Assembly: GCA_036023115.1 (NCBI GenBank)
Contig: JAYKKT010000086.1
Span: forward strand, 13,159,501-13,223,500
Direction of reading: 5' to 3'
Origin: Brasenia schreberi
Lineage: Eukaryota > Streptophyta > Magnoliopsida > Nymphaeales > Cabombaceae
DNA length: 64,000 nt
The notes under the pieces are model-generated. The model did no database searches. It saw nothing but the letters and a program-made list of their open reading frames with translations, and was not told where the DNA came from. A program made the position numbers and the translations under genes. Positions within the stretch are counted from its first letter, which is position 1; each line of letters begins with the position of its first letter. Shown piece by piece: positions 58,812-64,000 of the stretch.

Positions 58812-59057
58812 TTTATTTCCGTCCGTCTATCTTCTCGGTATCATCAATGTCCAACAAAACACCGGAATCGCCTCCGGACGAGATTCTCCACTATAAAGCA
58901 CGTGAAGTATGACCGTAACCCCTACTATCCGAAGGTCCGTAGTCCATTTTATTTCCGTCCGTCTATCTTCTCGGTATCATCAATGTCCAACAAAACACCG
59001 GAATCGCCTCAGGACGAGATTCTCCACTATAAAGCACGTGAAGTATGACCGTAACCC
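58786..59057 (-). repeat. 136-bp tandem duplication containing EML exon 1
   Basis: CTACTATCCGAAGGTCCGTA starts at 58786 and again at 58922. Very few differences are visible (for example CCTCCGG versus CCTCAGG). The copy nearer the gene body holds the start codon (58809-58811) and a proper donor. The outer copy holds the same start codon at 58945-58947 but no matching donor. Confidence 0.95.
58891..58947 (-). CDS. upstream ORF from the duplicated EML start (18 codons)
   Basis: ATG at 58947 reads [18 protein letters not shown] and stops at TAG. Residues 1-8 are identical to the EML start; then the sequence runs past the lost splice site. In a transcript starting near 59200 this AUG would come before the real one. 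Whether it is translated is unknown. Confidence 0.5.
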   Translation of the reverse strand: MDYGPSDSRGYGHTSRAL

Positions 59058-59189
59058 CATTAAATCAAAGGAATCTCATGATACAAGCGCCGCGTCAAGG
59101 AGGAAAAGAAAGAAGGAGTTCTGTGAGTGATTTTCAGGGTAAACAGATTTGCACCGAAGAACAGCGATGCGAACACCCTCTGTGAGAGA

Positions 59190-59236
59190 GAGAGAGAACG
59201 GGGGGTAAAAGAAAGCGGACTCGATGTGCTTTTATA
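59190..59236 (-). promoter_or_regulatory. candidate EML core promoter
   Basis: TATAAAA on the minus strand at 59230-59236, within GGTTCTCTATAAAAGCAC. About 35-50 bp downstream lies a CT-rich initiator-like stretch (CTCTCTCTCTCTCACAGAGG). This predicts a leader of about 390 nt that includes both copies of the exon 1 duplication. The surrounding sequence is GC-richer than average. Confidence 0.55.
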
Positions 59237-59459
59237 GAGAACCGGGTGCCGTGGCCCCAAGCGACTAAAATTTCGTTTCGAGTTCCGAGAAGCCGCGCGC
59301 TGTTGTCCGGGTTCAAGTGACCAGACACACGCAAGCAGACCTTTTGTCTCATGCACAGGTGAAAATGACTCGAGATACGTCGCCTTAAATGGAAAATAGA
59401 CGGTCTTACGACACGTCACAAGACAGAGCGCTCCCCGATCAAGCCCATTCAAACCAACG

Positions 59460-60420
59460 ACTTGGTTTGGTTCTTTTGGTTTGTCGTTGTGCTAGTTGGG
59501 CTTGAGAAAGAATTATTTTTGTATGATTCAATTCCATGGTTTGAAGGTTGAAATGGACCTCCTAAAACCAAACCAATCCATATAGGGAGAGAGAGTGTGG
59601 TAAATGCATAATACTTTTGGACACATAATCTTGAATAAATGGTTTGATCGTTTGATTGGCATGATTAATGGTGGCTTTTAATGTATCAAATGATTTTGAT
59701 TTTATCACTTCAACCATTCATCTCAAATATTGAACAATGAAAATCATTACCCCTCTCTCTATCTATCTATATACATATAATATATATATAAGGACGTCAA
59801 CTATGTGCAATTGGCCCATGCATAGGATTACGACATAAGATCCATAGTACAGGTAAAGACCTCAACAAAGTTTAGTTGGATGTTGAATCTAGAACCTACC
59901 AAAACAACTAGAAGACCCCTAATTTTGTATCGTTCTAATACCATCTTCACTATTCTTCTTTTGGGGTAAAAAGCGAAAGTGTAGTACTAGAATTTGAAGA
60001 AAGCTTATGTAGATGGAAAAAATATAAGCTTTGCGCATCCTTGTGTCATGACCCCAACAAAAGTTCATACTTGTAAAAGTATCGGTGAGTTTCTCACAAA
60101 ATAGATGACATGAAAACACAAGGACATCTTGGTTGTTCCTCTTACCCTACCCTCTTTTTAGAAAATAGACAAGCAGACCCCCCTGAGCTGGTCAACAAGG
60201 CAAGCTGCTCGTGGTTTGATCCAGTTCTACTTGCGATTAATGCGTTAATCTTCGGTTCATCCACAATATGAACCAAACATGTGCAGGCTCATTAAGAATC
60301 ATGAGCCGAGCACGAAATTGGTTCAAATTAGCTAGTGTAGTTCATCCGTAGGAACATATTCTCAATTGCCTATATACCATAACTTATTCATTCAAACCAG
60401 TAATAAAAATAGTCCCACAA
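59460..60420. other. upstream intergenic, no gene recognised
   Basis: Contains GGTTTGGTTC-type words (59461-59580), a short TATATA run near 59775 and no coding motif. Confidence 0.4.
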
Positions 60421-60429
60421 GTCGATCTT

Positions 60430-60480
60430 TGACTCCAAGGACGTGCGTACCTGGCTTCGGCCTCCCATTGTGAAAAGAAA
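60430..60480 (+). mobile_element. possible SINE 3' fragment
   Basis: ACTCCAAGGACGTGCGTACC followed by TGGCTTCGGCCTCCCATTG and an A-rich end. Matches the 3' blocks of the candidates at 1475 and 17090. Confidence 0.3.
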
Positions 60481-60849
60481 ATAATTTTTTGAAACAGATG
60501 CCCCAGAATGTTCATGTCAAAGTTTTCCTTTACATTTTGGATTGGTTTCTTTTAATTGTTCATACCATATTTCTTTTTGTTTTGACTGTATGGTTTTAAA
60601 AATCGTTGAGAGGGCATAGAACAAAAACTGCAGCCTACTACTAGTTCAACTCCTACTAATGACTCGAAAAGGCCTATGGAAAAATATTCTTTGCATTTTG
60701 TTGTTTTTCACCTCCATCTAATGTGTCATTTGTTGTAAGACTTTTTCCCCCTTGAATATACTGTTGTTGATTTCATTTTATATAATCTTCCTTTTGTCCT
60801 TCATTCTCCATCATCTATGTATTGTCTAGCATCATGTAGGTTCCTTGCC

Positions 60850-61770
60850 ATCCATTGAACTTTGTTAATGTAAACCACAAGCCCTTCAGTAAGGGAACTA
60901 ATTGTTACCAAAATTGTGGGACTTTCATCCAATCCTATATCATGTATAGCAATTGTTCCAATGTTTCTACATATATGGCATTATTCTATCACTCTGTCCA
61001 TGCCATTTTGAACTTTTTTGTTTGGAGGCAATTGTGAGTGGCAATCCATAGGAAAGTGTGAACCGTTTTAGTCCCTGGACATCTTCTGATGAGATTCTAA
61101 AATGGTTCTGAGTTTCTTTGTGTTTCACAACTTATGAACAAGTACCCCGAATAAATTGTATATTTCCAAGGTGAATCATGGTACCATCTTATTGAATATG
61201 CTCCATCTACAACAAAGTGACAATGCCCATATTTGCATTATTATTTGAGGTGGCAGGAATTGTTTTAATCAACTCCAATTCTAGTCCTTGATCAAGTCAG
61301 TTGCCTATGCCACTTTCAACATCTCCTCCATGGAGCCTACAGTATATATATTACCCTAGAATAAGCATAGATCTTTTTCCACTTATTCACCATACAAACA
61401 TATGATGGAGTTACTATTACCAATTTCATGGAAGGTATTGAGAACAATAAATTTCCAGGTTTCTACTACATCCCTTTAGAGTTGAGATGCATTATGTCTC
61501 ACCACTAAATGTGACATGATAGGATGGCCAAATTGAGCTTCCATTCATTCAAAGGTTCTAGGACAACCTCAAGAAGGACACCCTCATTCATAGCATGAAA
61601 TCTCTTCTTGCCTAGTCCACCACTCCACTTGACTTTACAGTAATATTCAAGTTTGTAGATGGAGTTTGTGATTACCAATTCCATGTTTTCAAAGAAAAGC
61701 TTGTCATATGTAGTGAGGAGGATAGACGAGTCACTACAATAGGATATATAGGTATGCTTGACCACTATCT
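60850..61770 (-). pseudogene. L1-type LINE relic, reverse transcriptase C-terminus
   Basis: The minus strand 61765-61505 is open and includes CKVKWSGGLGKKRFHAMNEG followed by VLLEVVLEPLNEWKLNLAI, resembling the 'GGLG...N.ALL.KW.W' block after the reverse transcriptase of plant L1 elements. Further down, near 61060-60930, it reads KTVHTFLWIATHNCLQTKKF, resembling the zf-RVT block 'K.FLWLA....L.T...L', in the right order and distance. Stops separate the pieces. No poly(A) tail or target duplication was identified. Confidence 0.6.
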
Positions 61771-64000
61771 GGTACGATTGATTCTCCTGTATAGTCTATG
61801 CACATCCTTCTCCACCTAGAAAATTACGATTTCTCCTTCCACGATATGTAACCATAACATTTTCCTTTTGCAGATCTAAACATAATCATAATTGTGAGAT
61901 GTGTTCAGTAGTTGAATGCCTAAAAAGCACAAGTCATCCCAAAATATCAAATGGATTATTTTTTTGTTAGTTGTAGTCTTTTTTAATGTCTTTTCATCTC
62001 TTTGCATAAGTATACTCTAACAATATGTATACTATTGTATCCATATAGAGGGTGAATATGTAAAGTGGGGGAAGGGTCATCATGTCTGTGTGATGATAAA
62101 GGTTAGAAAGTTTCTGTTTTAGATCTATTTCTTGCTAATAAAAGAAACATTACCAACACACTTGAATTCAAATGTCAACACATCCTATTGGTTTTGAATC
62201 CTAATTGGATTTGGATCTCTAAGTAAGACTTGGGTCTCTAAATTAATATCTATATTAATTGGGATATAGGTTCTAAAATGGATATGATATTCTGATGGGA
62301 CAAGGACCTAAAGTGGGTACAAATTCTAAATGGAATATGAGACCTACTATGGATAAGGATTTTAATATGGGTATGAATCTATGGATCGATTTGGGCTTTT
62401 AATTTGGATACAGATCTATTGGTCAATCTGAACTCTAGTATAGATATCTTAGGGCTGGATGATCATGATGAAACTTTAAATGGGTAGGGACTCTACTTAG
62501 TTAAGGATGATTCTAGTTGGATGTAGAACTAATTGGGTAATGATGTGCTAAAATTGCAGAAATTATCCTAGGTGCAGAAATATATTTAAGATGCTGAAAT
62601 TATGAAGATTATACTAAGAGTATATACCTAAGATGCAAGTGATTGCGCTATGCTTATGCTGAAAATTTCAGAAATAAAACCTAAGTGTAGGAATATCTAT
62701 TTGAATGTTGGAATAGCTGTGTTTCTTAGGTGCAGAAGTGTATGTGCTGAATACTCAAAATTATTATAACTAGTATAAATGACTGAATGTATATTAGGGA
62801 TGGAAAATTGATGCAATGGAAAAATTGTGGTGCGAGGAGACTAAAAACTAGAACTAGGTTGATCTAACCAAGACAACATAAATAACTACAATGTATGCAA
62901 CTGACGATCAAGTTCCTGCAATGCAAAGAAAATCTGTTTTATATGAATGACCTAATTGAGGAATAGGTTTTAACCTAAGATGCAAAGGGGTTAATGAATG
63001 ATGTAAAGAAGGCTGAAAATTAAGGATAGTCAATGGTTCAAATTCAGGGATTGGCTCTACTACGGTTGAGAAATGATGTAAAAGATGATATTCTACAGTT
63101 ATGACAACTGAGGTCGAATAAACCAGCTATAACCCAATTGAAATTTGAAATTAAAGTCCTAATGTTATATATGAAATGGATAGTTAATAATGGAAGATTT
63201 TTATGAATCTAAAATGAAGGGAAAATATGTAAGATGGGCTGCGAATGTCATGAAATTAATTATGCAGAACCCAGGAAGATGCATGAGACTTCGACCTAAT
63301 CTAGGGTGGTTACTAGATAATGTAAGATAGGCTAATTAACTAGAGGGGTGAGGGATATTATGAGATCATTGAGCTGCTCTAATAGGGCCTTAATGGAATT
63401 TAAAAGTAATCCAAATGGATGATGTTATGAAAATCTGAATTAGCTAGGATGGATCAAAAATTATTTTAAACAAAGTGAAAGGGGACAATACAAGTAAAAA
63501 AAAAATTGATGGCCGATATGATTAAAAAACAAGGATAAAATGGACTAATGAAGACCATGCTATTGCTTTGAAATAACTATGAATATTATGATATAAAGTA
63601 TGAATATTATGATATAAAGAGTAAGGCTTGTGATGCATGCAGTAATATGATGTAACAAAACTACAACGTAAGAGAATCAAGATTTTAGGACGTGATTAAA
63701 GGGATTACTAAAAGCCTAAGATGCTGAGATTAAATGGATGCAGCCATGGTGTTTTAAATAATATGTTCATAATCAAAATAACTAAGGTATGATGCAATGC
63801 AATGAACTAAGGGTACTGTAATAAAAGTGCTAAGGGTGTTGGAGGCGCGGAGAATAAATTAAGTGCAAGGATGAGTCTAAAATGTTAAAGAACTAAGACA
63901 CGTAAAATGTTTAGGTTTTGTAATGAGATAGGGTGAAGCTATGAATATCTAAAGAACATAAAAAAAAATATAAACTCACAAGTGTTTGACAGCTTTCTTT
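61771..64000. other. AT-rich, no gene recognised
   Basis: No open frame over 60 codons. 62190-62480 has loosely repeated words (GGATATGA, GGATCTCTAA, GGTCTCTAA, ACCTA), and 63590-63620 a short direct repeat of AATATTATGATATAAAG. Probably old, unrecognisable repeat. Confidence 0.4.

Noticed and set aside
59060..59452. 130-codon minus-strand open frame upstream of EML
   Set aside because: It covers the predicted EML promoter and leader, has a GC-rich shadow composition and no recognisable domain.
1..64000. CRISPR arrays, operons, phage or other prokaryotic systems
   Set aside because: Regular repeats here are microsatellites, tandem duplications and transposon ends; genes are spliced and eukaryotic.

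Overview
This is a nuclear window from a flowering plant. The evidence is spliced genes with GT-AG introns, a GH28 polygalacturonase relic, an EMSY-LIKE gene, and plant-type transposons (hAT, Copia, Gypsy, RTE and L1 LINEs, MULE). The base composition is AT-rich with many (TA)n and (GA)n tracts, and transposon-filled introns up to 21 kb are present. I cannot name the species; the long introns would fit an early-diverging angiosperm or basal eudicot, but that is a guess.

Layout. 1-2.5 kb: a decayed MULE/FAR1-like transposase with a 330-bp tandem duplication and a possible SINE. 2.5-6.6 kb: a plus-strand polygalacturonase pseudogene with four recognisable exons, all four GH28 active-site motifs, three reading-frame breaks and no first exon. 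7.6-17 kb: a transposon graveyard (RTE LINE piece, Gypsy gag relics, T-rich and TA/GA simple repeats). 17-21.4 kb: two small non-autonomous hAT-type elements sharing TAGACATG ends and 8-bp target duplications, a possible LTR and a weak exon. 21.6-23.3 kb: an intact three-exon minus-strand gene for a 303-residue coiled-coil protein of unknown function.

26.9-58.8 kb: one intact minus-strand gene, an EMSY-LIKE chromatin protein (ENT plus Tudor/Agenet-like domains). It has ten coding exons, 463 residues, and every junction keeps frame. Its 1.4 kb of coding sequence is spread over 32 kb. Intron 1 (21.2 kb) holds several related hAT transposons, one containing a Copia element that itself contains another hAT copy, plus a further hAT inserted in a hAT. 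Intron 6 (6.5 kb) holds a near full-length RTE LINE with a 21-bp target duplication and a 1.27-kb non-autonomous hAT. Several 50-360-bp RTE 3'-end insertions with target duplications lie in introns 1 and 3. The first exon sits in a 136-bp tandem duplication, so the leader probably carries a decoy start codon and an 18-codon upstream ORF.

59.2-64 kb: the probable EML promoter with a TATA box, then an L1 LINE relic and AT-rich sequence without recognisable genes. No prokaryotic or CRISPR-like system is present. The most unusual object is the EML gene, which appears intact despite layered transposon insertion and a duplicated start exon.
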